Notes: generated by a model from the sequence alone, not told the origin. 64,000 nucleotides of DNA from Micromonospora pallida (GCF_900090325.1 NZ_FMHW01000002.1:310001-374000); one strand, 5' to 3'; shown: positions 18,614 through 30,752, counted from the first letter of the stretch. Numbers and translations: made by a program.

Positions 18614-19477
18614 TCAGCGCGCCAACCACAGGGCGGGGACGTTCGGCGGTTCCCAGCCGGCGAGCGAGGTGTGCGCCTGCCGGCACTCGTACGTCCGTCC
18701 GGCGTAGCTGACCCGGGCGCCCACGGCGTAGGCGACCCCGACCTGCCAGGCGGGCGTCCCGCTCGGCGGTGGGGTGGTGGTCGGTGGCGGGGTGGTGGCC
18801 GGGGGAGTCGGGCTCGGGGTGGTCGGTGGCGGGGTGGTCGGAGGTGTCCCTCCGAAGGTCACGTCGGAGCAGGTGTAGAAGGCCTCCGGACTGTCCGAGC
18901 GCTGCCAGATCGAGTAGACCAGGTGCCGACCGGTGCGCTGTGGCAGCGCGGCGGTCATCCGGTACGCCCCGTCGCTCAGGGCCGGGTCGGTGGCGGTGTG
19001 GAACCGTTCCAGGTCCGCCCAGCGCAGCGGCTGGGTCGGGTCGTACCCGGGGCGGGTCAGGTACAGCTCGAAGGTGCCCCGGTGCGGGGCGGTGGCGCGG
19101 TAGGCGAAGGTCCACGTGCCGCCCGACGGCAGCGCGGTGGCCGGCCAGTCGGCCCGCGCCAGGTCGAACCCGCGGTACTTGTCGCGGTTCGCGCTGCACA
19201 GGCGGCCGTCCGGGATGAGCTGACGGTGGTTGCCGGCGGCGTTCGCGATGTTGACTTCGTGCCAGTCGTAGACCGCCTGGGTGCCGCCGGTGGCGATCGC
19301 CGCCTGGCAGGCCGCCGAGTCGGGGGACTCGGCCCCCTCCAGGAAGCAGGTGTACGTCCGGCTCATCGGGGACTGCATGCTGCCGTGTGCCCCGGCATGA
19401 CCGACCGCGACCAGCGAGAGTGCGGCCCCGACCCCGCCGACGGCGACGACGGCGAGGGCTCTGCGTCGTTGGTTCAT
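18614..19477 (-). CDS. AA10 lytic polysaccharide monooxygenase with C-terminal chitin-binding module
   Basis: A copper enzyme that oxidatively cleaves crystalline polysaccharide, most likely chitin. 287 aa: signal peptide 1-30 ending in GHAGA, so that His31 (HGSMQSPMSRTYTC) becomes the mature N-terminus and forms the copper brace with the His of ATAPHRGTF. VYDWHEVNIANAAG and LCSANRDKYRGFD are typical of AA10. A Pro/Thr linker leads to a CBM5/12-type module (WQVGVAYAVGARVSYAGRTY, with WEPPNVPALW). ATG at 19477 follows GGGAG. It is convergent with the GH18 chitinase. Confidence 0.95.
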   Translation of the reverse strand: MNQRRRALAVVAVGGVGAALSLVAVGHAGAHGSMQSPMSRTYTCFLEGAESPDSAACQAAIATGGTQAVYDWHEVNIANAAGNHRQLIPDGRLCSANRDKYRGFDLARADWPATALPSGGTWTFAYRATAPHRGTFELYLTRPGYDPTQPLRWADLERFHTATDPALSDGAYRMTAALPQRTGRHLVYSIWQRSDSPEAFYTCSDVTFGGTPPTTPPPTTPSPTPPATTPPPTTTPPPSGTPAWQVGVAYAVGARVSYAGRTYECRQAHTSLAGWEPPNVPALWLAR

Positions 19478-19494
19478 GAGAAGCTCCCAAGAAT

Positions 19495-19512
19495 GGTAAG
19501 GAAACCTAACTG
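19495..19512 (-). promoter_or_regulatory. candidate operator, LPMO side
   Basis: GGTAAGGAAACCTAACTG on the plus strand, 18 nt upstream of the LPMO start. It shares CAGTTAGG and a TTTCC arm with the site before the chitinase. Confidence 0.45.
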
Positions 19513-19604
19513 AAGTGTGTGCCCGATGGTGAACACGTGCAAGTGCGTCGATGTGGAAGACTCGCGGCCTGGTCGGCTCGACGCTGCGGGCGAGGAGGCT
19601 TTCG

Positions 19605-22734
<3,130 letters not shown>

Positions 22735-22786
22735 CGTAGTCCGACGATCAGGTCGGCGCGGCACCAACCGTCACGCCCCACCGCTT

Positions 22787-22862
22787 CGTCGATCATGGAG
22801 TTGTGGTGTGCGATTGGTGACGATCGCGAGGTTTGGGTGGTGCCCGAACTCCATGATCGACG
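22787..22862. repeat. intergenic palindrome CGTCGATCATGGAGTT
   Basis: Perfect 16-bp arms (22787-22802 and 22847-22862) with a 44-nt loop, between the convergent ltaE and nfo genes. The arm resembles those of the other long palindromes here (GTYRATC, then a GTT). Confidence 0.8.
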
Positions 22863-22884
22863 GGGTTGAGAGCGGGCCTGGCGG

Positions 22885-23748
22885 TCAGGGACGCAGGCGA
22901 CGGAGGGTGGCGATGTCGGCCGCGTGGCCGACGTGCTGCTCGGTCGGGGTCTCCACGACGACCGGGACGCCGGCGGTGGCCGGGTGGGCCATCAGCTCGG
23001 CGAACGCCGGCTCGCCGATGGTGCCCTTGCCGATGTTCTCGTGCCGGTCCCGGGTCGAGCCGCAGAGGTCCTTCGAGTCGTTGGCGTGCACCAGCCGCAG
23101 CCGGTCCGCCCCGACGGTGGCCACCAGCGTGTCCAGGGTCGCGGTCATCCCACCCTCGACGGCCAGGTCGTGCCCGGCCGCCCAGGCGTGGCAGGTGTCG
23201 AAGCAGACCCCCAGCCAGGGGTGCCGGTCCACCGCGTCCAGGTACGGTCCGAGCTGTTCTACCCGGGACGCCAGCGACCGGCCGCCCCCGGCGCTCGGCT
23301 CGACCAGCAGCATCGGCCCGCCGTCCGTCCCGGTGGCGTCCAGCAGCGGCAGCAGCGACTCGCGCACCTGCCGCATCGCGGCCGCGTCGTGGGCGGCGTC
23401 CACCGAACTGCCGGCGTGGAACACCACCCCCCGCGCGCCGATTGCCCGGCCGCGCCGCAGCGCGTGCGCCAGGGTCTCCACCGAGCGGGTCACCGTTGCT
23501 TGCGTGGGCGAACCGAGGTTGACCAGCAGCGACGCGTGGATGAAGACGGGCAGGCCCCGGGCCGCGCAGCCCTCGGCGAAACGGGCGTCCTGGACCGGGT
23601 CACCGGGCGGTAGCGCCCAGCCCCGCGAGTTGGAGACGTAGACCTGCACCACCTCGGAGCCGGCCGCGTCGGCGTACGGCAGGGCCGCCTTCGCCAACCC
23701 GCCGGAGGTGGGGGTGTGCGATCCGATGGGCCGGTCGGTGCCAGCCAC
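22885..23748 (-). CDS. nfo: endonuclease IV family AP endonuclease
   Basis: Cleaves DNA 5' to abasic sites in base-excision repair; a Zn-dependent TIM barrel. 287 aa. Metal-ligand contexts visible: VVFHAGSS, LVEPSAGG, GVCFDTCHAWAAGHD, LVHANDSK and DRHENIGKGTIG. GTG at 23748 abuts the stop codon of pknL (23749) with no gap, so the two are co-transcribed and probably translationally coupled. Confidence 0.93.
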   Translation of the reverse strand: MAGTDRPIGSHTPTSGGLAKAALPYADAAGSEVVQVYVSNSRGWALPPGDPVQDARFAEGCAARGLPVFIHASLLVNLGSPTQATVTRSVETLAHALRRGRAIGARGVVFHAGSSVDAAHDAAAMRQVRESLLPLLDATGTDGGPMLLVEPSAGGGRSLASRVEQLGPYLDAVDRHPWLGVCFDTCHAWAAGHDLAVEGGMTATLDTLVATVGADRLRLVHANDSKDLCGSTRDRHENIGKGTIGEPAFAELMAHPATAGVPVVVETPTEQHVGHAADIATLRRLRP

Positions 23749-25755
23749 CTAGAAGCACCCGATGGTGATCGGGGTGCCCGGGGCGACCTGGGAGTTCTCG
23801 GGCGGGTTCTGGAAGCGGACCACGCCGTTGGGGTTGAACTGCACCACCACCGGGAAGCCCTGGCTCTCCAGCACCTGCTTGCCCTGCGGACAGGGCATGT
23901 CCACCACCCGGGGTACGGCCACCGGGGCCGGTCCCTTGCTGACCTCCATCTTGACCTCGGCACCCTTCTCCACGCCGGAGCCGTCGGCGGGCGACTGCCC
24001 GATCACCTCGTCCTTCGGCCGGTCCGAGTCGCGGTAGGTCTCCACCGGCACCAGGCCGAGCTGTTGGAGCTCCTTCCGGGCGTCGGTGACGCTCTTGCCG
24101 ACCAGGTTCGGCACGGTGATCGGGGCGCGTCCCCGGCTCACCACCACGGTGACCTTGGCGCCCACGTTCACTTCGGCGTCCGCCTTGGGGTTGGTGTCCA
24201 GCACCACGCCGGCCGGCAGGTTGTCGTCGTAGCGGGCCGGTCCCTTGACTACCTCCAGCCCCAGGTGGCGCAGGTCGGCCTCGGCGAGTTCGTACTCCTT
24301 GCCCACCACGTCCGGCACCGGGAAACGGTCCGGACCGAGGGATAGGGTCAGGGTGATCGTGCCGCCCTTGACGATGCGTTCGGCGGAGGCCGGCTCCTGT
24401 GCCAGGACGCTGTCGCGGGGCGCCTTCGCGTCGTACCGGGGGTCGGCGTAGGTGAGGCTGAGACCGGCGCGGGAGGCCTGCGTCTCCGCCTCGGCCTTGG
24501 TCAGACTGACCAGCTCGGGGGCGACGGTGTACCGGCCGACGCCGAACCACCAGCCCCCACCGGCGAGGAGTAGCCCGACCACCACCACGGCGGCGACCAG
24601 CGCCAGCCGACCCGGTGCGGCCTCCGACACCTGCCGGCGCAGCCGGTCCCACGGGCTGTTCCCCGTCGGGGCGGCCCGCCGTCGGTGCGGCTGGTCCGGC
24701 GCGGTGTTCGGGGAGTGGCGGCCGGGTTTCGGCTCCGGTAGCCGGGCCCAGGAGGGCCGTTCGGCGGGGCGGACCGACGCCACGGCCATGGTCGGCTGGG
24801 CGACGGCCGAAACGGTGTCGTCGGCGACCCGACGCAGCACGGCGGTGTGCGTGTTGTTGTTGCCGAGGTCCTCCCGGACCACCTGCACCTCGGCCAGGAA
24901 CGCCCCGGCGTCCGGCGGCCGGGTGCCCGGCTCCCGGCGGGTGGCCCGGACGACCAGCTCGTCGAGCGCCTTCGGCAGCCCCGGAACCAGGGTGGACGGG
25001 GCCGGCACGTCCCGGTCGACGTGCTGCCAGGCGACGTCCACCGGGCGGTCGCCGTCGTACGGCACCCGACCGGTGAGCATCTCGAACAGCACGATGCCGG
25101 CCGAGTAGACGTCGGTCCGCGGGTCCGCGTGGCCGTCGGTGACCAGCTCCGGCGCGACGTACGCGACGGTCGCCATCAGCTGGGTGCCCTGCTCCTCGTC
25201 GGCGCTCGCCTCGACCGCGCGGGCCAGGCCGAAGTCGGCCACCTTCACCACGCTGTCGACCAGGTTCGCCGCGCCGCCGGTGGGCGCCTCGGCGACCAGC
25301 ACGTTCTCCGGTTTGACGTCCCGGTGCACCAGGCCGGCCCGGTGTGCCGCGCCGATCGCGGCGAGCATCTGCTCGGTGATGGCCAGTGCCTCGTCCGGGT
25401 TGAGCCGGCGCCGTTCGGCCAGCACGTCCCGCAGGGTCCGACCCCGGACGTACTCCATCACCAGGTACGGCAGGCCACGGTGGGTGCCCTGGTCGTAGAC
25501 GGCGACCACGTTGGGGTGGGTGAGCCGGGCGATGGTCTTGGCCTCGTCGGTGAACCGCTCGACGAAACCGGCCAGGGGGGACCGGGGGTCCGGCGCCTGG
25601 GTGGGGTGAATGATCTTGACGGCGACGGTGCGTTCGAGGCGCTCGTCGGTGGCGGTGTACACGGTCGCCATGCCGCCTCGGGCCACGCGACCGCGAATGC
25701 GGTAGCGCCCGTCGATCAGCGAGCCCAGCAACGTGTCGGCGACCTGTGTGTCCAT
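23749..25755 (-). CDS. pknL: PASTA-domain Ser/Thr protein kinase (PknL/PknB type)
   Basis: A 668-aa transmembrane kinase. The kinase domain has the GxG loop RVARGGMATVY, Lys in VAVKII, HRDVKPENVL, VADFGLAR and APELVTDG. After a juxtamembrane linker comes one transmembrane segment (LALVAAVVVVGLLLAGGGWW), then four extracellular PASTA repeats that bind muropeptides or lipid II in relatives. The divergent neighbour is Rv2175c-like, and aroG and the prenyl synthase flank it as around M. tuberculosis pknL (Rv2176), which supports the name. Unlike Rv2176 and like the corynebacterial protein, it keeps PASTA domains. Probable role: cell wall and division signalling. Confidence 0.93.
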   Translation of the reverse strand: MDTQVADTLLGSLIDGRYRIRGRVARGGMATVYTATDERLERTVAVKIIHPTQAPDPRSPLAGFVERFTDEAKTIARLTHPNVVAVYDQGTHRGLPYLVMEYVRGRTLRDVLAERRRLNPDEALAITEQMLAAIGAAHRAGLVHRDVKPENVLVAEAPTGGAANLVDSVVKVADFGLARAVEASADEEQGTQLMATVAYVAPELVTDGHADPRTDVYSAGIVLFEMLTGRVPYDGDRPVDVAWQHVDRDVPAPSTLVPGLPKALDELVVRATRREPGTRPPDAGAFLAEVQVVREDLGNNNTHTAVLRRVADDTVSAVAQPTMAVASVRPAERPSWARLPEPKPGRHSPNTAPDQPHRRRAAPTGNSPWDRLRRQVSEAAPGRLALVAAVVVVGLLLAGGGWWFGVGRYTVAPELVSLTKAEAETQASRAGLSLTYADPRYDAKAPRDSVLAQEPASAERIVKGGTITLTLSLGPDRFPVPDVVGKEYELAEADLRHLGLEVVKGPARYDDNLPAGVVLDTNPKADAEVNVGAKVTVVVSRGRAPITVPNLVGKSVTDARKELQQLGLVPVETYRDSDRPKDEVIGQSPADGSGVEKGAEVKMEVSKGPAPVAVPRVVDMPCPQGKQVLESQGFPVVVQFNPNGVVRFQNPPENSQVAPGTPITIGCF

Positions 25756-25763
25756 CGGGGGGC

Positions 25764-25769
25764 AGTCTA
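25764..25769 (-). promoter_or_regulatory. possible leaderless -10 box for pknL
   Basis: TAGACT on the minus strand, 8 nt before the ATG at 25755. Confidence 0.45.
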
Positions 25770-25886
25770 TGTGTACGACCGGCGACGGCAGAACAGGATG
25801 CCATAGTGACGCCGTATCGTCACCTCGACGCGCCTGCCGTCCGGTCCCGTTGGTCGCCCGTCGGGGCGACGTGGCAGGGTGATCGG

Positions 25887-26267
25887 GTGAGCGAATCCGT
25901 ACCCGCCGACCGGGCCGTTTCCGTCCCCGGTCCCGCCGCCGACGACGCCTGGCTGACCCTGCCCGATGTCGCCGAACGCCTCGACGTGTCGATCAGCAAG
26001 GTGCACCAGATGATCCGCGACCGGGAGTTGGTCGCGGTCCGTCGGGACGGGGTCCGGAAGATCCCCGTGGACCTGGTCGCCAACAAGACCGTGCTCAAGC
26101 ACCTGCCCGGGGTGCTCAACCTGCTCGCCGACGCCGGCTACGACGACGACGCCGCGCTGCGCTGGCTGTACGAGCCCGACGACACCCTGCCCGGCACCCC
26201 GGCCGTGGCCCTCGGCGGCGACCTGGCCCGCGAGGTAAAGCGCCGGGCCCAGGCGCTCGGCTTCTGA
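25887..26267 (+). CDS. Rv2175c-family DNA-binding protein
   Basis: A 126-aa protein with a helix-turn-helix/winged domain (LTLPDVAERLDVSISKVHQM, then VRKIPVDLV) followed by a small C-terminal helical domain with WLYEPDDTLPG. In M. tuberculosis Rv2175c is a DNA-binding protein phosphorylated by the neighbouring kinase PknL; here the same pair is divergent across 131 bp. The N-terminal 20 residues contain Ser residues that could be kinase targets (inference). GTG at 25887 is the likely start. The crtYc gene begins 3 nt after its stop. Confidence 0.85.
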   Translation: MSESVPADRAVSVPGPAADDAWLTLPDVAERLDVSISKVHQMIRDRELVAVRRDGVRKIPVDLVANKTVLKHLPGVLNLLADAGYDDDAALRWLYEPDDTLPGTPAVALGGDLAREVKRRAQALGF

Positions 26268-26269
26268 CC

Positions 26270-26686
26270 GTGCGGCAGTTCGCCTACCTCGGGGTGCTGG
26301 CCGGCTGCCTGGTCTGCGCGCTCTGGTTGGAACCGGTGTTCCGGGTCAACGTGCTGCGCCGCTGGCGTCGCCTGCTGCTGACCCTGGTGCCGGTGGTGCT
26401 GGTCTTCGTGCTCTGGGACCTCGCGGCGATCGCCGCCGGGCACTGGACCTTCGACCCGGAGCAGGTCACCGGGGTGTTTCTCCCCGGTGGCCTCCCCCTG
26501 GACGAACTGCTCTTCTTCGTCGTCGTGCCGGTCTGCGCGATCCTCGGCTTCGAGGCGGTACGCGCGGTCAACCGCTGGCCGGCCGGGGACGAACCCGCCG
26601 CCCCGCCCGGCCGCCCGGCCGCCGTCCTGCCTCGGCCCGGCCGCACCGCCGCCGCCCCGCCGCCGGGACCGGGGGAGCGAGCATGA
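26270..26686 (+). CDS. crtYc: lycopene cyclase subunit, CrtYc type
   Basis: One half of a heterodimeric membrane lycopene cyclase. 138 aa, three hydrophobic helices (FAYLGVLAGCLVCALWL, LLTLVPVVLVFVLWDL, LLFFVVVPVCAILGF). It contains the conserved PLDELLFF, which is the P-x-E/D-E-x-x-F motif. A Pro/Ala-rich tail follows. The start is GTG, 3 nt after the Rv2175c stop, and the gene overlaps crtYd by 4 nt. Cyclises lycopene ends in carotenoid synthesis; beta versus epsilon ring type cannot be told. Confidence 0.85.
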   Translation: MRQFAYLGVLAGCLVCALWLEPVFRVNVLRRWRRLLLTLVPVVLVFVLWDLAAIAAGHWTFDPEQVTGVFLPGGLPLDELLFFVVVPVCAILGFEAVRAVNRWPAGDEPAAPPGRPAAVLPRPGRTAAAPPPGPGERA

Positions 26687-27027
26687 CGTACACCGCCGCC
26701 GCGTTGCTCGGTGCGGTCTGCGCGGTCCTGGTCGACCTGTACGCGCTGCGCACCCGGCTCCTGCTGCGCCCGGTCTTCTGGGCCACCTACCCGATCGTCG
26801 TGTTCTTCCAGTTGATCTCCAACGGGATCCTCACCGGCCGGAACATCGTCCGGTACGACCCGGCGGCGATCGTCGGCGTGCGCCTGGTGTACGCGCCGGT
26901 GGAGGATCTGGCCTTCGGGTTCGCGCTGGTGCTGCTGACCCTCTCGGTGTGGGTCTGGCTGGGCCGGCGGGGCGTGCAGCGCACCCCGACCGCCGGCGAC
27001 GGCAGCCGCCTCCTCCGCCGCCGCTGA
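26683..27027 (+). CDS. crtYd: lycopene cyclase subunit, CrtYd type
   Basis: The second half of the split cyclase, 114 aa. Hydrophobic segments AALLGAVCAVLVDLYAL, FWATYPIVVFFQLISNGILT and LAFGFALVLLTLSVWVWLG, with the second cyclase motif PVEDLAFGF. It starts by ATGA overlap with crtYc, so the two are translationally coupled for 1:1 assembly. A 33-bp repeat array separates it from the convergent prenyl synthase. Confidence 0.85.
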   Translation: MTYTAAALLGAVCAVLVDLYALRTRLLLRPVFWATYPIVVFFQLISNGILTGRNIVRYDPAAIVGVRLVYAPVEDLAFGFALVLLTLSVWVWLGRRGVQRTPTAGDGSRLLRRR

Positions 27028-27037
27028 CCGCAGGGCG

Positions 27038-27169
27038 GGGTGCCGGCCTCGATGCGGCGGGGTGGGAACCGGCGCCGGTCTCGATGCGGCCCGGGTGGGA
27101 GCCGGTGTGCCGGCCGCGACACCACAGGTGGGGGCCGGTGTGCCGGCCTCGACGCCGTCCGGGTGGGTC
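27038..27169 (-). repeat. four 33-bp tandem repeats behind the prenyl synthase gene
   Basis: Units at 27038, 27071, 27104 and 27137, each roughly GGTGTGCCGGCCTCGAcGC... then GGGTGGG(A/G)CC, 33 bp long. The array runs from just after crtYd up to the idsA stop codon. Confidence 0.85.
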
Positions 27170-28250
27170 AGTCGGCGCGGCGGGTGGCGGCGATGGCCAG
27201 GTCGACCAGCGCCTGCCGGGCCTCGGTCTCCAGGTCGACAGTGCCGAGCGCGGCCAGCGCGGTGTCGGTGAGGGCGGCGATCCGTTCCTCGGTACGCCCC
27301 AGCGCCCCGCTGGCGGTGATTACCTCGCGGAGCCGGGCCACCCCCGCCTCGTCCAGCTCGGGGTCGCCGAGATGCCGGTCGATCAGCGCCCGCCCCGCGT
27401 CGCCGGTCCCCGCCACGGCCGCCGCCACCAGGTACGTCCGCTTCCCCTCGCGCAGGTCGTCCCCGGCCGGCTTGCCGGTCTGCGTCGGGTCGCCGAACAC
27501 CCCGAGCACGTCGTCGCGGAGCTGGAACGCCTCGCCCAGCGGCAGCCCGTACGCCGAGTAGGCCGCCTCGACCTCCAGCGGCGCCTCGGCCAGCGCGGCA
27601 CCGAGCAGCAGCGGCCGCTCGACGGTGTACTTGGCCGACTTGTAGCGGGCCACCTTCCCAGCCCGTTCCAGCGAGGTGTCCCCGGTAGCCTGGGTCAGCA
27701 CGTCCAGGTACTGCCCGACGGTGACCTCGGTACGCATCTCGTCGAAGACCGGCCGGGCCCGGGCGAGGGTCCGCGCGTCCAGCCCGGCCCCGTGCAGCAG
27801 TTCGTCGGACCACACCAGGCAGAGATCGCCGAGGAGGATCGCCGCGGCGTCGCCGAAGCCCTCGGCGTCCCCGGTCCAGCCGGCGGCGCGGTGCCGGGAG
27901 GCGAACCGTCGGTGTACCGCCGGCTCACCGCGCCGGGTGTCCGAGCGGTCCATCAGGTCGTCGTGGATCAGCGCGCTGGCCTGCACGAACTCCAGTGCGG
28001 CGAGGGTGGCGACCACCTGGTCGGAGTCCACCCCACCGGCACCCCGGTAACCCCAGTAGGCGAACGCGGGCCGCAGCCGTTTGCCACCCCGCAGCACGAA
28101 CGCCTCGACCGCCTCGGCGATCGGTGCCAGCGCCTCATCGACCCCGGTCAGCCAGCCGCGCTGGTTGGTGAGGAACTCGGTCAGCGCCTTGTCGACGCGT
28201 TGTCGCAGGCCGGCACGGTCGACGGGGGATACGGGAGCTGCGTGGGTCAC
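27168..28250 (-). CDS. idsA: polyprenyl (probably geranylgeranyl) diphosphate synthase
   Basis: Elongates prenyl diphosphates with IPP. 360 aa, E-type synthase. First Asp-rich motif DDLMDRSDTRRG near residue 110; second Asp-rich region RDDVLGVFGDPTQTGKPAGD near 260; FVLRGGKRLRPAF is the substrate GGKRxRP motif. In position it matches Rv2173 (idsA2); it lies beside crtYc/Yd, so supply of GGPP for carotenoids is likely. GTG at 28250 overlaps the XRE gene stop by 4 nt and also has a TAGCGT box 6 nt upstream, so it may be expressed both by coupling and as a leaderless transcript. Confidence 0.92.
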   Translation of the reverse strand: MTHAAPVSPVDRAGLRQRVDKALTEFLTNQRGWLTGVDEALAPIAEAVEAFVLRGGKRLRPAFAYWGYRGAGGVDSDQVVATLAALEFVQASALIHDDLMDRSDTRRGEPAVHRRFASRHRAAGWTGDAEGFGDAAAILLGDLCLVWSDELLHGAGLDARTLARARPVFDEMRTEVTVGQYLDVLTQATGDTSLERAGKVARYKSAKYTVERPLLLGAALAEAPLEVEAAYSAYGLPLGEAFQLRDDVLGVFGDPTQTGKPAGDDLREGKRTYLVAAAVAGTGDAGRALIDRHLGDPELDEAGVARLREVITASGALGRTEERIAALTDTALAALGTVDLETEARQALVDLAIAATRRAD

Positions 28251-29608
28251 GCCACGACGCTAGCCGGTCGCCGTCGACGACCGCGCACCACCGGGGGTGT
28301 GACGCGCCGGGGAAGGTACGGACCGGCGGCCGTGACCAGCGCCGAGTGCCGGCGTGCCGCCGGTTCCGACCGGTACGCGGTCAGCCGGCGTCCCACCTCG
28401 GCGAGCGGACCCACCGCCCGGGCAGACCCGGCCCGGACGGCGGCGAGCAGCGCCTCCCCGGCCGTCGCGCTGGCCAGTTCGACCTCGCCGAGATCCAGGT
28501 AGGCGCGGGCCAGCCAGGCCCCGTAGACCGCCGTGGTGCGCGGCTGCCCAGGGCGGCAACCAGCGCGCAGCAGCGGCTCGGCGCGCAGCGGCCGGCCGAG
28601 CAGGGCCAGCGTCCGGCCGGTCATCGCGGCCAGCTCCGTCGGGTCGAGCCAGTACAGCCAGGGCGGCTCCCGGCGCGGATCGTGTCGGTCGGCGGCGTGC
28701 CGGGCGGCGGTGAGCGCCCGTTCGGCCGTCCGGTGCCGGCCGCCGAGCGCGGCCGCCAGCGCCGCCCGGTGCAGCAGCACCGCCCGCAGCCCGGACGGGG
28801 CGCCCGGCCCGACCCCGGTGTGGGCGGTGCGGGCCAGCAGCAGCGCCCCGGCCGGGTCACCCACCCCGGCGAGCAGGTGGCTCGCCGAGCCGAGCACGTG
28901 CCCGGCCAGCAGCCGGTCACCGGCGGTCGCGGCAGCCCGCAGCCCCAGCCGGTACGTGGCCAGCGCGCCGGCCGGGTCACCGGCGTCGGCGGCGAGCCAG
29001 CCGGCGAGCTGTGCCGTCTCGGCCAGTACGGGCAGCAGCAGCCGCCGCCCAGCCGGGCCGGCCAGCCGCACCGCGCGGGCCACCCGAGCCAACCGGGCGG
29101 CGCCCAGCCCGGCCAGATCGGCACCACCGGACAGATCGTCGAGCCGGCGTAACTCGGCCAGCCAGCCCGCCGGGTCGTCCCGCCAGCCGGCCCGGTCGCC
29201 GCCCACGGTCGGTGGACTGGCGGTCGGCGGGCCGGTGGGCGGCGGGCCGGGCGGCAGCAGGGCGCCGTCCGGGTCGGCCAGCCACCGCTGGGCCAGGGCC
29301 AGCAGCGCCCGTCGTGCCCGGGAGCCGTCCGTCACCGGGTACGCGTCGCCGCGACGGCTCGCCGCGGCGGCCCCGGCCAGCCGACGCCGGGGCACCGCCA
29401 GCACCACGGCGAGCCAGCCGAGCCAGAACTCCCCGGGTACGCGGACCTGCCGTTCCCAGCGGGAGACCTCGTGCCGGCTGAGCGTGGGGACCCCGGCGGC
29501 GGCGCAGAGCTGGGCGGCGAGGTGGGCCTGACTCCAGCCCCGGGCCAGCCGGAGCCGGGCGAGCAGGGGCCCGAACAGCTCCGGACCGTGCGGCGGGGGC
29601 GGGATCAT
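28247..29608 (-). CDS. XRE-type helix-turn-helix regulator with repeat-like C-terminal region
   Basis: A 453-aa protein. The N-terminus carries an XRE HTH (LLARLRLARGWSQAHLAAQL, SRHEVSRWERQVRVPGEFWL). The remainder is helical, Ala/Leu/Arg-rich and TPR-like, as in actinomycete XRE-TPR sensors. ATG at 29608 follows GGAGG at 6 nt; the frame is open upstream to 29695 without a site. It overlaps the prenyl synthase start (GTGA), so it may regulate or be co-expressed with isoprenoid genes (inference). Confidence 0.8.
   Translation of the reverse strand: MIPPPPHGPELFGPLLARLRLARGWSQAHLAAQLCAAAGVPTLSRHEVSRWERQVRVPGEFWLGWLAVVLAVPRRRLAGAAAASRRGDAYPVTDGSRARRALLALAQRWLADPDGALLPPGPPPTGPPTASPPTVGGDRAGWRDDPAGWLAELRRLDDLSGGADLAGLGAARLARVARAVRLAGPAGRRLLLPVLAETAQLAGWLAADAGDPAGALATYRLGLRAAATAGDRLLAGHVLGSASHLLAGVGDPAGALLLARTAHTGVGPGAPSGLRAVLLHRAALAAALGGRHRTAERALTAARHAADRHDPRREPPWLYWLDPTELAAMTGRTLALLGRPLRAEPLLRAGCRPGQPRTTAVYGAWLARAYLDLGEVELASATAGEALLAAVRAGSARAVGPLAEVGRRLTAYRSEPAARRHSALVTAAGPYLPRRVTPPVVRGRRRRPASVVA
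28257..28262 (-). promoter_or_regulatory. leaderless -10 box for the prenyl synthase
   Basis: TAGCGT on the minus strand, 6 nt before the GTG at 28250. Confidence 0.5.
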
Positions 29609-29822
29609 GGCTGGCCTCCGGGAGAGTCGGCGCGGCGACGTCGGCGGCCGGAAACCCGGACCGTACGCCGTCGATCGGACTGCTGACCCCCGCACGTCGG
29701 ACGACCGACCCCACCGGCTCCCCGCGCTGCCTCACGGTCTACCTGAGGGGTACGACGATTCCCACCAGCGAGCCTCGACCGGCCCCCCAGTGACGGGGGC
29801 GTTCGGAAGCACCCTGGCCCGG

Positions 29823-29828
29823 TAGAGT
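29823..29828 (+). promoter_or_regulatory. leaderless -10 box for metF
   Basis: TAGAGT, 6 nt before the GTG at 29835. The upstream gap to the divergent XRE gene is 226 bp. Confidence 0.6.
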
Positions 29829-29834
29829 CGTGGG

Positions 29835-30752
29835 GTGGCGCTCGGTCTTCCCTCGGTCCTCCCCAGCTCCCAGCCCTCGATCGGGGAGCTGATCCGCGAC
29901 TGCCAACCGACCTTCTCCTTCGAGTTCTTCCCACCCAAGACCCCGGCGGGCGAGACGCTGCTCTGGCAGGCGATCCGTGAGCTGGAGTCGTTGCGTCCCT
30001 CGTTCGTCTCGATCACCTACGGTGCGGGCGGCTCGACCCGGGACACCACCGTGGCGGTCACCGAGCGGATCGCCACCGAAACCACCCTGCTGCCGATGGC
30101 GCACCTGACCGCGGTCAACCACTCCGTCGCCGAGCTGCGACACGTGATCGGCCGGTTGGCCGGGGTGGGGGTGCGCAACGTGCTGGCGGTGCGGGGCGAC
30201 CCGCCCGGCGACCCCACCGGGGAGTGGGTCGCCCACCCAGAGGGGGTGCGCTACGCCGAGGACCTGGTCCGGTTGATCCGGGAATCGGGTGACTTCAGCG
30301 TCGGGGTCGCCGCGTTCCCGTACCGGCATCCCCGCTCGCCGGACGTCGCCTCCGACACCGAGTACTTCGTCCGCAAGTGCCGGGCGGGCGCGGACTTCGC
30401 GATCACTCAGATGTTCTTCGACGCCGACGACTACCTCCGCCTGCGCGACCGGGTGGCCGCCGCCGGCTGTGACACCCCCATCCTGCCCGGGGTGATGCCG
30501 GTGACCCAGCTCGCCACCATCGCCCGGTCCGAGCAACTCTCCGGCGCGCCCTTCCCGCCCGCGCTCGCCGAGCGGTTCGAGCGGGTCGGCGACGACCCGG
30601 AGGCGGTCCGTCAGCTCGGCATCGAGCAGGCCAGCGAGATGTGTCGACGGCTGCTCGACGAGGGCATCCCGGGAATCCACTTCATCACCCTGAACCGCTC
30701 CACGGCCACCCGCGAGGTCTGGCGGAACCTCCAGGTCGGCGCGCGGGTGTGA
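29835..30752 (+). CDS. metF: 5,10-methylenetetrahydrofolate reductase
   Basis: Reduces methylene-THF to methyl-THF for methionine synthesis. 305 aa, a TIM-barrel flavoprotein. [10 protein letters not shown] near the N-terminus, [41 protein letters not shown] and FAITQMFFD are all family marks. GTG at 29835 with a TAGAGT box 6 nt upstream indicates a leaderless transcript. Position relative to the prenyl synthase matches Rv2172c. Confidence 0.95.
   Translation: MALGLPSVLPSSQPSIGELIRDCQPTFSFEFFPPKTPAGETLLWQAIRELESLRPSFVSITYGAGGSTRDTTVAVTERIATETTLLPMAHLTAVNHSVAELRHVIGRLAGVGVRNVLAVRGDPPGDPTGEWVAHPEGVRYAEDLVRLIRESGDFSVGVAAFPYRHPRSPDVASDTEYFVRKCRAGADFAITQMFFDADDYLRLRDRVAAAGCDTPILPGVMPVTQLATIARSEQLSGAPFPPALAERFERVGDDPEAVRQLGIEQASEMCRRLLDEGIPGIHFITLNRSTATREVWRNLQVGARV

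Noticed and set aside
26284..27813. 509-codon minus-strand frame over crtYc/crtYd and the 33-bp repeats
   Set aside because: Antisense to the split cyclase and out of frame with the prenyl synthase; the repetitive part is simply the 33-bp array.
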